Of a DNA stretch of 64,000 nt, positions 45,158 through 52,889 are shown piece after piece (position 1 is the stretch's first letter; the number at the start of each line of letters is the position of its first letter). The stretch is taken from assembly GCA_031553495.1 (NCBI GenBank), contig JAVBLN010000027.1:1-64000 (forward strand), in the 5' to 3' direction. Origin of the DNA: Pinibacter sp031553495. Lineage in GTDB: Bacteria > Bacteroidota > Bacteroidia > Chitinophagales > Chitinophagaceae. The notes under the pieces were generated by a model that was given only the letters and a program-made list of their open reading frames with translations, was not told where the DNA came from and searched no databases. The position numbers were made by a program, and so were the translations under genes.

Positions 45158-46444
45158 TTACACCACTACCAACTCATAAAAATCTTTTGGCTGTAAATAG
45201 GTGTTTGCCAATTCTTTTATTTCTTCTGGTGTAATTGTTTTAATTGCTTTAATGGAATTATAAAAATATTGTTCGTCAAGATTATTCAGTATAATGTTTC
45301 TCCAGCGGCCAATAATATGAAACGGCCCATCAAGATCGCCGAGGATGGTGCCCATCATAAAGTTTTTTACCAGCAAAAGTTCTTCATCGGAAACTGGCTC
45401 TTCTCGCAGTATCTGCATTTCTTTATATACTTCATTTATTGTTGCCTTGCACACATCTCTTCCGGCTTCTGTCGCGATCATCCATGCCGAGGTTTGAATA
45501 TGGTTTTGCAGGTAACTGTGAATACCATAAGTGTATCCTTTGTCTTCACGAATATTGTTCATCAATCTTGATCCGAAAAATCCACCAAACAAAACATTCA
45601 GCACCATCACTTTTGAGAAGTCGGGATGGTGACGGTTTGGAAATGGCCGTGCAATGCGAATGGCTCCCTGTACACCTTTTTTATCATTATTAATGCGGAT
45701 GGCAGTACCCGTTTCTTTGGTATGAACGAGCGGATAATTAATTTCAGGCAACAGCATTTTATTCAATGGCAGGTTTCCAAAATATTGGTTCAACAATGTA
45801 AATAAATTGGACGGTAATTTTCCTGCCACAAATAGTACGCATTTTCCATTACTGTAATACTGGTTGTAAAATGTCGTAAGCTGCTCTTTTTGAACCGCGT
45901 CATAGGCTTCCATGCTGCTGTACTTTCCATAGGGATGATGTATGCCATATAAATATTCATCAATAAAGCGATTAGCTACAAAATCACATTTTTTAAGATT
46001 TACAGCCAGCCGTTGTTTATTGTTTTGTTTATATAAATGCAATTCTTCTTCCGGAAATGTGGCATCCATAATCAGCTCCTGTACTACCGGCAAAAGATTT
46101 TCCACATGTTTATTAAGGCAATGCAGTGTAATGGTGGCTATTTCATTATAGCAGCTACGGTTTAAATATGAGCCGTAGTATTCAAAGTGCTCGTTTATTT
46201 GGTATGCCGTTTTGGATGATGTTCCATTCTTTATTAAGAAATTGGTGGTAGCGGCAATCATGTTTTGCTGCTCATACCAATTGCCTGCGTAAAAAACCCA
46301 CTCTAGTTGAAGTACTTCTTCTGCGCCTGCGTTGATTGCATACACTTCAATTCCATTATCAAGTGTAAATTTTTCGTATGGTTTCAAATGCAGGTTAAAT
46401 TCTACAGGGTCTGTTATAGCCGGTGCGATTGTTCTGTTTATCAT
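45158..46444 (-). CDS. M16 peptidase-like subunit without zinc site
   Basis: Seen: 428 aa with the M16 fold; the place of HxxEH is occupied by TTNFLIKNGT, so the zinc ligands are missing. It keeps the C-terminal substrate-binding R/Y motif GSRLMNNIREDKGYTYGIHS. Known: bacterial two-subunit M16B enzymes pair a zinc-bearing subunit with an inactive one carrying this motif. Inferred: partner of the active subunit encoded directly upstream (46541-47776). The 96-bp gap between them has repeated GTTAGTTGAT words. No signal peptide was seen, so cytoplasmic. Confidence 0.88.
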   Translation of the reverse strand: MINRTIAPAITDPVEFNLHLKPYEKFTLDNGIEVYAINAGAEEVLQLEWVFYAGNWYEQQNMIAATTNFLIKNGTSSKTAYQINEHFEYYGSYLNRSCYNEIATITLHCLNKHVENLLPVVQELIMDATFPEEELHLYKQNNKQRLAVNLKKCDFVANRFIDEYLYGIHHPYGKYSSMEAYDAVQKEQLTTFYNQYYSNGKCVLFVAGKLPSNLFTLLNQYFGNLPLNKMLLPEINYPLVHTKETGTAIRINNDKKGVQGAIRIARPFPNRHHPDFSKVMVLNVLFGGFFGSRLMNNIREDKGYTYGIHSYLQNHIQTSAWMIATEAGRDVCKATINEVYKEMQILREEPVSDEELLLVKNFMMGTILGDLDGPFHIIGRWRNIILNNLDEQYFYNSIKAIKTITPEEIKELANTYLQPKDFYELVVV

Positions 46445-46540
46445 GGTTGTTAGTTGATAGTTGTTAGTTGATGGTTATTGGTTGATGATTGTTAGAGTGT
46501 ATATACTAAAGTCCAACAACTAACAACCGGCAACCAGCAA

Positions 46541-47776
46541 CTACTCAGCATAATAATACAATGTATTGGAATTATTTTCGTCAAATATTTTGCAACTGAG
46601 CTGTTGAATATCGTTTGTGCTTACCTGTTGGTATTTGCCAAGTTCGGTATTCATTAGTTCCGCGTCGCCAAGTAATTCATAAATGGCAATACTGCTGGCT
46701 CTGTTCATAATGCTCATGTCTTCAAACGCGATAGCGCTTTCTGTTTTGTTCTTTACTTTTTGCAATTCGGCTTCTGCAATAAGAGTGGTTTTCAGTTTTG
46801 CGAGTTCAGCTTCCACCGCGTTTTCCGCATCCTGCATTTTTACACCTTTTACCAGCTTGCCTTCTATAGTTAGCAGTCCGGCATCCACAGTTCCAAAATG
46901 GTAGCATTCAATATTGCTAAATAATTTTTGTTCTTTAACCAATGCCTGGAACAATCGTGAAGAGCCGCCACCACCAAGTATTTCAGTGATCAGATCCATT
47001 GCCTGGTACGACACGTCTAAACGTGAGCCGGTATGCCAGCATTTATAGAACGCGTCCAACGGAACATTCGCTTTCACCTCAAGCCGGCGAGGCGCCTTTT
47101 GTTCCGGTTCCTGAGGTAAATTCCTAATGTATTTTTCACCGGAAAGGATGTCTCCAAACCATTTTTCGGCCAACTGTTTTACCTGTTCGGAAGTCACATT
47201 TCCGGCCACTACCAGTATGGCATTGCAAGGGCGATAATGCTTAAAGAAAAAACTTTTTACATCCTCCATCGTCGCGTTTTCTATATGGCTCAGTTCCTTG
47301 CCAATCGTTTGCCACTTGTATGGATGCGTGGTATAAGCCAGTTCGCGCATTTTGAACCAAACATCTCCATACGGCTTATTGATGTAATGCTCCTTAAATT
47401 CTTCACATACTACTTTACGTTGTACTTCCAGGCTTTTTTTGCTGAAAGCCAGGCTAAGCATACGATCGCTTTCAAGCCAAAACGCGGTTTCAATATTTTG
47501 TGCGGGAAGCTGGCAATAATAATTTGTAAGATCGTTGGTGGTAAAAGCGTTGTTCTCGCCGCCCGCCAATTGAAGCGGATCATCATAACCGGGCACATTC
47601 ACGCTTCCTCCAAACATAAGGTGCTCAAACAAATGCGCAAATCCGGTTTTCGATTCATTTTCATCTTTTGCTCCTACATCATATAATACATTCACCACAG
47701 CCATTGGGGTAGAATGGTCTTCATGCACCAATACTTTTAGCCCGTTGGCCAGCGAAAAGCGATCAAATTGTATCAT
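46541..47776 (-). CDS. M16 zinc peptidase, active subunit
   Basis: Seen: 411 aa; TGFAHLFEHLMFGG holds the inverted zinc motif HxxEH (HLFEH) around residue 47-51, and NNAFTTNDLTNYY follows, as in insulinase-family enzymes. The C-terminal half has GGGGSSRLFQALVKEQKLFSN. No signal peptide. Inferred: forms a heterodimer with the zinc-less subunit downstream. Functions known for the family range from processing of signal peptides and peptide cofactors to general oligopeptide degradation; the substrate is unknown here. Confidence 0.92.
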   Translation of the reverse strand: MIQFDRFSLANGLKVLVHEDHSTPMAVVNVLYDVGAKDENESKTGFAHLFEHLMFGGSVNVPGYDDPLQLAGGENNAFTTNDLTNYYCQLPAQNIETAFWLESDRMLSLAFSKKSLEVQRKVVCEEFKEHYINKPYGDVWFKMRELAYTTHPYKWQTIGKELSHIENATMEDVKSFFFKHYRPCNAILVVAGNVTSEQVKQLAEKWFGDILSGEKYIRNLPQEPEQKAPRRLEVKANVPLDAFYKCWHTGSRLDVSYQAMDLITEILGGGGSSRLFQALVKEQKLFSNIECYHFGTVDAGLLTIEGKLVKGVKMQDAENAVEAELAKLKTTLIAEAELQKVKNKTESAIAFEDMSIMNRASSIAIYELLGDAELMNTELGKYQQVSTNDIQQLSCKIFDENNSNTLYYYAE

Positions 47777-47847
47777 GAAAAATTTCTTTAAAAATTGAAT
47801 TAAAGTGCAATATAATTAATGTATGGCTGTGTGTGGTACAAAACATT

Positions 47848-47925
47848 TTTTGTGGGCCGGGCAGTAGTGCTACTATTAAGCATCGTTGCGTCGCACACTT
47901 GTACGGCAGGAACTTTAGTGGGCGG
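47848..47925 (+). repeat. 80-bp core repeat, copy 23
   Basis: Hairpin TGCT-ACTATTA-AGCA combined with centre GCGTCGC and ACTTGTACGGCAGG; then tail C. Confidence 0.9.
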
Positions 47926-47975
47926 TTGACAGTAGGCAGCGGGCAGTAGGAAGTCAGATATCGGTTATACAGCTG
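47926..47975 (+). repeat. Tail C behind core copy 23
   Basis: GACAGTAGGCAGCGGGCAGT, GGAAGTCAGATATCGGTTAT. Complement of 31225-31272 with very few differences. Confidence 0.85.
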
Positions 47976-48036
47976 GCAGTGGGCAGTATGCGGTTGGCAG
48001 TAGAGAAGCTGTATTAAACAGGAATGGTTGGGAGTT

Positions 48037-48090
48037 GCCGTTGTTGCGTGTGTAGGGTGGCTATCGTGCGAAGGCACACCAACAACCAAT
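48037..48090. repeat. GCCGTTGTTG palindromic repeat, copy 2 of 2
   Basis: GCCGTTGTTGCGTGTGTAGG ... GGCACACCAACAACCAAT, matching 34367-34419 with a few substitutions in the loop. Confidence 0.8.
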
Positions 48091-48290
48091 GAGAAAGAAG
48101 CAATTTGCCGGTAAGGCACAAGCTTGGCTATACACTTGGCTCAGTTGCCACGCTTGCGCCAGGTGTGTGATAATCAACTAAAAAACTGTCTACTTTTTTC
48201 AGGATGTGACAACATCGCTTTCAACTTTCAACTAAACAGCATTCTCCATTTATTTACAGAAATGCTTAACTTTTGCAAAAAATTATCCGA

Positions 48291-48782
48291 ATGCGAAAAA
48301 TGTATGTTTTGATTTTGTTTGCGTTTTGCACATTAGCAGCATGTAACACAAATTCAGCAATGCTATACAACAATATGATAGTTGAAAAAGAAACCAGTTT
48401 GCTTCCGGAAATAAGTAAAGTATCGGGTAAGTTGGAAATGTTTTCAAAGGAAGAAAAGTACGATAGTGTTTTAGTAATAGCAAACCATATGATTGATTTG
48501 ATAAAAGGGAAAGTAAAAGAGGTTTCTGATGTACCTGAGCCGGGCGCCCGCGGCGTTGCCGCATTTAAAAAAGCATATATTGAATATTTTGGTTTTCTTG
48601 AAAGTATATACCAGGGCTATAAAAATGTTAGCCTCGCGAAAACAGATGAGGAACGAAGCGCGGAATGGCAAAAACTGGCCGAGCTTGGAAATACACAGCA
48701 AGTTGCTGTAAAAAAACTGCAAACTGCGCAAAGAAGATTTGCTGATGATAATGGATTTAAAGTGGATGTAAGGGGGAAATAG
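48291..48782 (+). CDS. Hypothetical lipoprotein, helical
   Basis: Seen: 163 aa from the ATG at 48291; lipoprotein signal FAFCTLAACNTN, then a mostly helical, charged body (SLLPEISKVSGKLEMFSKEE, FKKAYIEYFGFLESIYQGY, DEERSAEWQKLAEL). It resembles small helical surface lipoproteins (LIC11966-like), but I cannot assign the family with certainty. An ATG six codons upstream is possible; the inner one gives a clean signal peptide. Flanked by core copies 23 and 24. Confidence 0.75.
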   Translation: MRKMYVLILFAFCTLAACNTNSAMLYNNMIVEKETSLLPEISKVSGKLEMFSKEEKYDSVLVIANHMIDLIKGKVKEVSDVPEPGARGVAAFKKAYIEYFGFLESIYQGYKNVSLAKTDEERSAEWQKLAELGNTQQVAVKKLQTAQRRFADDNGFKVDVRGK

Positions 48783-48925
48783 AAATTGCTCGAAATATTT
48801 TCTTATAGAATTAAGCGGTTTAAAAGCGTTGCTAAAAACAACAGTAGAGTTTTGCAAGACTGCAAGCTTTGCAGATCTGCGAATGCTGATTAGATGAAAG
48901 TTGAAAAGAATTGTTGAGACTACGA

Positions 48926-48983
48926 ATATCCGCTTTGTGCGCAGGCTCCTTTCTCCTTTGAAGAAGGGCCGGGGATGAGGCTA
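48926..48983 (-). repeat. CTCATCCC...GGATAT repeat, copy 3 of 3
   Basis: On the + strand: ATATCCGCTTTGTGCGC, then CTTTGAAGAAGGGCCGGGGA. Inverted copy of 28246-28302. Confidence 0.8.
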
Positions 48984-48984
48984 G

Positions 48985-49085
48985 ATAAATTGAGAATGGA
49001 GAGTTGAGAATTGAGAATGCTTTAATCACTAATTGCAAGCCAAAACAAAAGCACTCATAACCCATAACTCAAAACTCACCACTTG
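48985..49085 (-). repeat. Tail A next to core copy 24
   Basis: TTGAGAATGCTTTAATCACT, GCAAGCCAAAACAAAAGC, AACTCAAAACTCACCAC. Nearly identical to the complement of 28146-28246. Confidence 0.85.
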
Positions 49086-49165
49086 TTCAATAGCATTCCT
49101 GCCGTACAAGTGAGTGACACAACGATGCTTAATAGTAGCACTACCGCCGGTTCCATAAAAATAAA
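49086..49165 (-). repeat. 80-bp core repeat, copy 24
   Basis: Minus orientation, GTAG plus hairpin TGCT-ACTATTA-AGCA when read on the minus strand, centre GTGTCAC, ACTTGTACGGCAGGAATGC. Confidence 0.9.
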
Positions 49166-49245
49166 TCTAAACCTGCTGAGTGCTTTATAAAAATAGAATC
49201 GTGTTCTTTAGCTTCATAATTTATCTTTGTTTCAAATTATTGGAG

Positions 49246-50514
49246 ATGTTACAGGTAAATTTTATTCGACAAAATGTAGAGCTCGTAAAACAAAGGCTTG
49301 CAATTAAAAATTTTAAGCAGCCGGAACTGGTGGATGAATTAGTGGAATGGGATAATAAAAGAAAAAAATACCAGTTTGAACTGGATGAAGCGCTGGCTAA
49401 GGTGAATGCGGCTTCAAAGGAAATAGGAATACTGATGGCAAAAGGAGAGAAGGAAAAAGCAGAAGCGAAAAAACAGGAAGTGGCTCAACTGAAAACCTTG
49501 CAGGATAATGCCAAACTGCTGGAGGCTGAAAAAGAAATTGAGCGGATACTTTACCTGTTGCCCAATTTGCCTTCTGATAAAGTGCCGCCGGGCACTACAC
49601 CGGAAGATAATACGATAATGCGTGAAGGTGGAAGTAAACCACAGCTTCCTGCTAATGCGGTTCCGCATTGGGATCTTATAAAAACATACGACCTGGTTGA
49701 TTTTGAAATTGGTGCAAAAATTACGGGTAGCGGTTTTCCATTATATAAAGGAAAGGGTGCAAAGCTGCAACGTGCTCTGGCGCAGCATTTCCTGGATTTT
49801 AATACTGCTGCCGGATACACAGAATATCTGCCTCCGCTGATGGTAAACGAAGCTTCCGCGTATGGCACAGGCCAACTGCCCGATAAGGAAGGCCAGATGT
49901 ACCATGTAACGGAAGATGATCTGTATCTTATACCTACTTCCGAAGTGCCGGTTACCAATATTTATAGAGGCGAAATTTTGAAAGAATCGCAATTGCCAAT
50001 AAAGATGACGGCTTTTTCCGCATGCTTCAGGAGAGAAGCGGGTAGCTTTGGTAAAGATGTTCGCGGATTGAACCGTGTGCACCAATTTGATAAAGTGGAA
50101 ATTGTACAAATCGTAAATCCCGAAAACAGTTACGATGTGCTGGAAGAAATGGTGTCGCATGTGGAAAGACTGTTGCAAACACTTGAGTTGCCATACCGCA
50201 TAGTAAAATTGTGCGGCGGCGATATGAGTTTTGCCAGCGCTCTCACTTACGATTTTGAAGTGTTTAGCGCGGCTCAGGAAAAATGGCTGGAAGTAAGCTC
50301 TGTTAGTAACTTTGAATCGTTCCAGGCCAACCGTATGAAATGCCGCTTTAAAGATGCCGGTGGTAAAACACAATTTGTACATACGCTAAACGGCAGCTCG
50401 CTGGCATTGCCAAGAATTGTGGCCTGCCTGCTCGAAAACAATCAATCTGAAAATGGAATCGCGTTGCCAAAAGCGCTGCATACTTATTTTGGAGCAGAAA
50501 TGATTACTAAGTAA
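49246..50514 (+). CDS. serS: Seryl-tRNA synthetase
   Basis: Charges tRNA-Ser; class II enzyme. Seen: N-terminal coiled-coil arm (about residues 30-105: NKRKKYQFELDEALAKVNAA, EKEKAEAKKQEVAQLKTLQ), then the catalytic core with motif 2 FRREAGSFGKDVRGLNRVHQF split around residue 265-285, and motif 3 NGSSLALPRIVACLLENNQ. 422 aa from the ATG at 49246, the family length; a longer frame adds 22 hydrophobic residues that precede the TATCTTTG promoter box and is rejected. Followed by a strong terminator. Confidence 0.97.
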   Translation: MLQVNFIRQNVELVKQRLAIKNFKQPELVDELVEWDNKRKKYQFELDEALAKVNAASKEIGILMAKGEKEKAEAKKQEVAQLKTLQDNAKLLEAEKEIERILYLLPNLPSDKVPPGTTPEDNTIMREGGSKPQLPANAVPHWDLIKTYDLVDFEIGAKITGSGFPLYKGKGAKLQRALAQHFLDFNTAAGYTEYLPPLMVNEASAYGTGQLPDKEGQMYHVTEDDLYLIPTSEVPVTNIYRGEILKESQLPIKMTAFSACFRREAGSFGKDVRGLNRVHQFDKVEIVQIVNPENSYDVLEEMVSHVERLLQTLELPYRIVKLCGGDMSFASALTYDFEVFSAAQEKWLEVSSVSNFESFQANRMKCRFKDAGGKTQFVHTLNGSSLALPRIVACLLENNQSENGIALPKALHTYFGAEMITK

Positions 50515-50534
50515 ATTCATGCTAATAATAAGGC

Positions 50535-50568
50535 AAAAGGCACACCTGAATTGGGTGTGCCTTTTTTT
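50535..50568 (+). terminator. Terminator of serS
   Basis: Stem AAAAGGCACACC / GGTGTGCCTTTT with a 7-nt loop and a T-run, 20 bp behind the serS stop. Confidence 0.9.
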
Positions 50569-50585
50569 GTCTAAAAATTTTCTTA

Positions 50586-50630
50586 AAACTAAAAAAATAG
50601 TTTATTAACTAAAAAAATAGTTTACATTTG
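50586..50630 (+). promoter_or_regulatory. Promoter of blaI-M56 with two tandem BlaI-type operators
   Basis: Two dyads AACTA-N6-TAGTT at 50587-50602 and 50607-50622, with identical six-A centres and starts exactly 20 bp apart, followed directly by the -7 box TACATTTG (50623-50630). TTTA at 50601-50604 could be the -33 box. Placement implies that the repressor blocks the polymerase and regulates its own operon. Confidence 0.7.
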
Positions 50631-50649
50631 TACAACGAAACATTAATAA

Positions 50650-51012
50650 ATGAATAAGTCACTCACAAAAGCGGAAGAGCAGGTAATGCAGGTGCTATGG
50701 AAGCTTGAAAAAGGTTTTTTAAAAGATATAGTGGAGGCAATGCCGGAACCAAAGCCGCACCCAAATACTGTGGCAACCTTATTAAAAATATTGGTTGAAA
50801 AAGAGTTTGTGGCTATTGATGTGTTTGGAAGGGTACATTGTTATTATCCCATTGTGAGTAAAGAGCAATATTCAGGGCAGAGTGTGCGCCAGTTGGTGCA
50901 GGGGTATTTTGATGGCTCCGTAAAAAATGTATTATCATTTCTTGTAAAAGAAAAAGAACTGGATATTAAAGATATTGAGCTGTTGTTAAAACAATTGAAG
51001 AACAAAAAATAA
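50650..51012 (+). CDS. BlaI/MecI/CopY-family repressor
   Basis: Seen: 120 aa; winged helix-turn-helix with LTKAEEQVMQVLWKLEKGFLKDIVEAM, PHPNTVATLLKILVEKEFVAI (recognition helix) and VFGRVHCYYPIVSKEQY (wing), then a dimerisation tail with helices. Known: BlaI-type repressors bind dyads and are released when the partner M56 sensor peptidase signals. It starts 20 bp behind the operator pair and lies 6 bp before the M56 gene, forming a two-gene autoregulated operon. The signal sensed is unknown; no beta-lactamase gene is nearby. Confidence 0.92.
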   Translation: MNKSLTKAEEQVMQVLWKLEKGFLKDIVEAMPEPKPHPNTVATLLKILVEKEFVAIDVFGRVHCYYPIVSKEQYSGQSVRQLVQGYFDGSVKNVLSFLVKEKELDIKDIELLLKQLKNKK

Positions 51013-51018
51013 AACGGT

Positions 51019-52404
51019 ATGATTGCGATTGCATATTACTTGTTGAAAATGCTTATTTGTTCGGGCATACTTGTAGGGTATTATTACATTGGTTTGCGAA
51101 ACAAATTATTTCACCAGTGGAACAGGTTTTATTTGTTGCTGACAGTGGTGGTATCAATAGTTTTTCCATTGCTATACATACCGCTGTTTGATGCAGGTTC
51201 GCAAACAAATACTTTAGAGCATATGGTAGTTACCATAAGCGCTTCCGAATTTTTGCTGTTGCAACAAAAGGTAGCTACCACTCCTTTTTGGCAACTGGCA
51301 ACGCTTTTCATATACATAATAGTTGTGGCCGTGTTGATAACACTTTTAATTACCGGTGTTTACAAAATTTACATATTGAAAAGAAGATCGAAATGTGTAT
51401 TGCAAAATGATATAGCTATTTATGAAACCAATGTTTCGCAGGCCCCATTTTCTTTCTTCAAAAATATTTTTTGGAAACAAGGTATAGACATGCATTCGGC
51501 CAAAGGCAGGAAGATATTGCAACACGAACTGGTGCATGTGCATGAAATGCATAGTGCGGATAAAATATTTATGCAAATCGCACTGAGTGTTTTTTGGTTC
51601 AACCCTTTTTTCATACTTATTAAAAAAGAGCTGGCCGTTATTCACGAATTTATTGCCGATAAAAAAAGTGTTGGCAATAATGACGCGTCTGTATTGGCGT
51701 CTCTTATATTAACCACGGCGTATTCGTCCGGACGTTTTGATATCACCAATCCATTTTTTCAATCATCAATTAAAAGAAGAATTAAAATGATCACGAAAAA
51801 TAAAAATCCGAAGATCTCTTATTTTCACCGTCTTGCTGCATTGTGTGTATTACTAGCCACATTTATGATGTTTGCATTTCGTTCCAAAGAAGTTAAAAGT
51901 AGTGAACCGCAGCCCGCCAATATTACAATGATAGCTGATACTGTGCCGACAGTTAAAGAGAAGAAGCCCGCAACAACAAAGGATGAAGTAGTAGTGGTTG
52001 GCTATGGCTATAAGAGGCGTGACAGCAAGGACACTATTCGCGTTTATGGAGAACCTAAGAAGGTTGCAGTTGAGTTGTTTCGATTGGAAGGGGACACAAC
52101 AAAAATTTATATAGTTAAGAAGGAAGATTCGCTGGTGGAAAATTCAGTTGAAAGTGAACCAAAAACCGGTGGTGATGGAATAAAGCTAAGGAGCGTTAAG
52201 CCGGGAGAAGAACCTTTATATTTAGTTGACGGAAAAGAGATAACACGGGAGGAATTTAAAAAAATATCTGCAAATGATGTAGAATCTGTTAATGTTTTAA
52301 GAGATAAGAGTGCCATTGAGAAGTATGGTGAAAAGGGCAAGAATGGAGTGGTTCTCATAGTTAGAAAAAAGTCTCCGGTAAAAGTTGAAATCAAAAACGA
52401 ATAA
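51019..52404 (+). CDS. M56 sensor peptidase (BlaR1-like) with C-terminal TonB-receptor-plug-like domain
   Basis: Seen: 461 aa. Transmembrane helices at about 5-24, 37-58, 93-118, 184-204 and 268-290; the zinc motif HELVH at 169-173 in an M56 domain, with the third ligand region AVIHEFIADKK near 210. After the last helix about 170 periplasmic residues follow with DEVVVVGYGYKRRDS and then EPLYLVDGKEITREEF...VESVNVLRDKSAIEKYGEKG, the same pattern as the TonB box and plug of the SusC at 8716. No penicillin-binding domain as in classical BlaR1. Inferred: membrane sensor that relieves repression by the BlaI-like protein. Confidence 0.88.
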   Translation: MIAIAYYLLKMLICSGILVGYYYIGLRNKLFHQWNRFYLLLTVVVSIVFPLLYIPLFDAGSQTNTLEHMVVTISASEFLLLQQKVATTPFWQLATLFIYIIVVAVLITLLITGVYKIYILKRRSKCVLQNDIAIYETNVSQAPFSFFKNIFWKQGIDMHSAKGRKILQHELVHVHEMHSADKIFMQIALSVFWFNPFFILIKKELAVIHEFIADKKSVGNNDASVLASLILTTAYSSGRFDITNPFFQSSIKRRIKMITKNKNPKISYFHRLAALCVLLATFMMFAFRSKEVKSSEPQPANITMIADTVPTVKEKKPATTKDEVVVVGYGYKRRDSKDTIRVYGEPKKVAVELFRLEGDTTKIYIVKKEDSLVENSVESEPKTGGDGIKLRSVKPGEEPLYLVDGKEITREEFKKISANDVESVNVLRDKSAIEKYGEKGKNGVVLIVRKKSPVKVEIKNE

Positions 52405-52452
52405 AATTCTGAAAGCGAATCCAAATTTTGCAATTCGTAAGTTTTGAGGTTA

Positions 52453-52533
52453 TTTATTATAGAACCGGCGGCAGAGCCCTGATTAGGCTTCTGTTGTGTC
52501 ACTCACTTGTACGGCAGGAATTTTATTCAGCGA
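52453..52533 (+). repeat. 80-bp core repeat, copy 25
   Basis: Left hairpin AGCC-CTGATTA-GGCT combined with centre GTGTCAC and ACTTGTACGGCAGG, a module mixture shared only with copy 28. Confidence 0.85.
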
Positions 52534-52677
52534 GTTGTAATACATAACGTCAAAAAATAATGCAGTATAAAAAATATTAAACCTCTTTTCTATCGCGCAT
52601 TTGATACTGCATGTATTTTGACGTTGTGTATAAAAGCAACAGTATAGTGCTCATGGCTGCAAGCCTTACAGAGCGTA

Positions 52678-52771
52678 AATAAATGGAGAATTGAGAGTTG
52701 TGAGTTGAGAATGCTTTATACACTGATTGCAAGCAAAAACAAAAGCACTCATAACTCAAAACTCATCACTA
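52678..52771 (-). repeat. Tail A next to core copy 26
   Basis: GAGAATGCTTTATACACTGA, GCAAGCAAAAACAAAAGC, AACTCAAAACTCATCAC. Confidence 0.8.
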
Positions 52772-52850
52772 GCCCAATAGTATTACTACCGTACAAGTGA
52801 GTGACACAACGATGCTTAATAGTAGCACAACCGCTGATACCATAAAAAAA
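52772..52850 (-). repeat. 80-bp core repeat, copy 26
   Basis: Minus orientation, left module GCTACTATTAAGC, centre GTGTCAC, right hairpin GTA-GTAA-TAC (both arms changed compared with GCA/TGC). Confidence 0.9.
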
Positions 52851-52889
52851 CAATTCACATTCCTATGCTGTGTAAAACCCTTAGTATTC

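Larger units (their letters stand above)
47777..48290. other. 514-bp divergent gap with core copy 23, tail C and a palindromic repeat
   Basis: Between the M16 gene and the small lipoprotein. Contains core copy 23 (47848-47925), tail C (47926-47975), the GCCGTTGTTG palindromic repeat (48037-48090) and GTTGAAAG-type words near 48219-48230. No gene was seen. Confidence 0.5.
48783..49245. other. 463-bp gap with inverted copy of the 28.1-28.3 kb repeat block
   Basis: Before serS. Contains, inverted relative to 28143-28340: a degenerate TGCAAG hairpin (48862-48888), the CTCATCCC repeat (48926-48983), tail A (48985-49085), then core copy 24 (49086-49165). A TATCTTTG -7 box for serS lies at 49222-49229. 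Confidence 0.55.
52405..52889. other. 485-bp convergent gap with an inverted pair of core repeats
   Basis: Between the M56 gene and nadE. Contains core copy 25 (+, 52453-52533), a short TGCAAG relative (52649-52676), tail A (52678-52771) and core copy 26 (-, 52772-52850). The small frame across it is repeat-derived. Confidence 0.55.

Noticed and set aside
47763..48119. 118-aa frame on the - strand
   Set aside because: Composed of core copy 23, tail C and the palindromic repeat in translation.
49741..50382. 213-aa frame on the - strand
   Set aside because: Shadow of serS, whose class II motifs are intact on the + strand.
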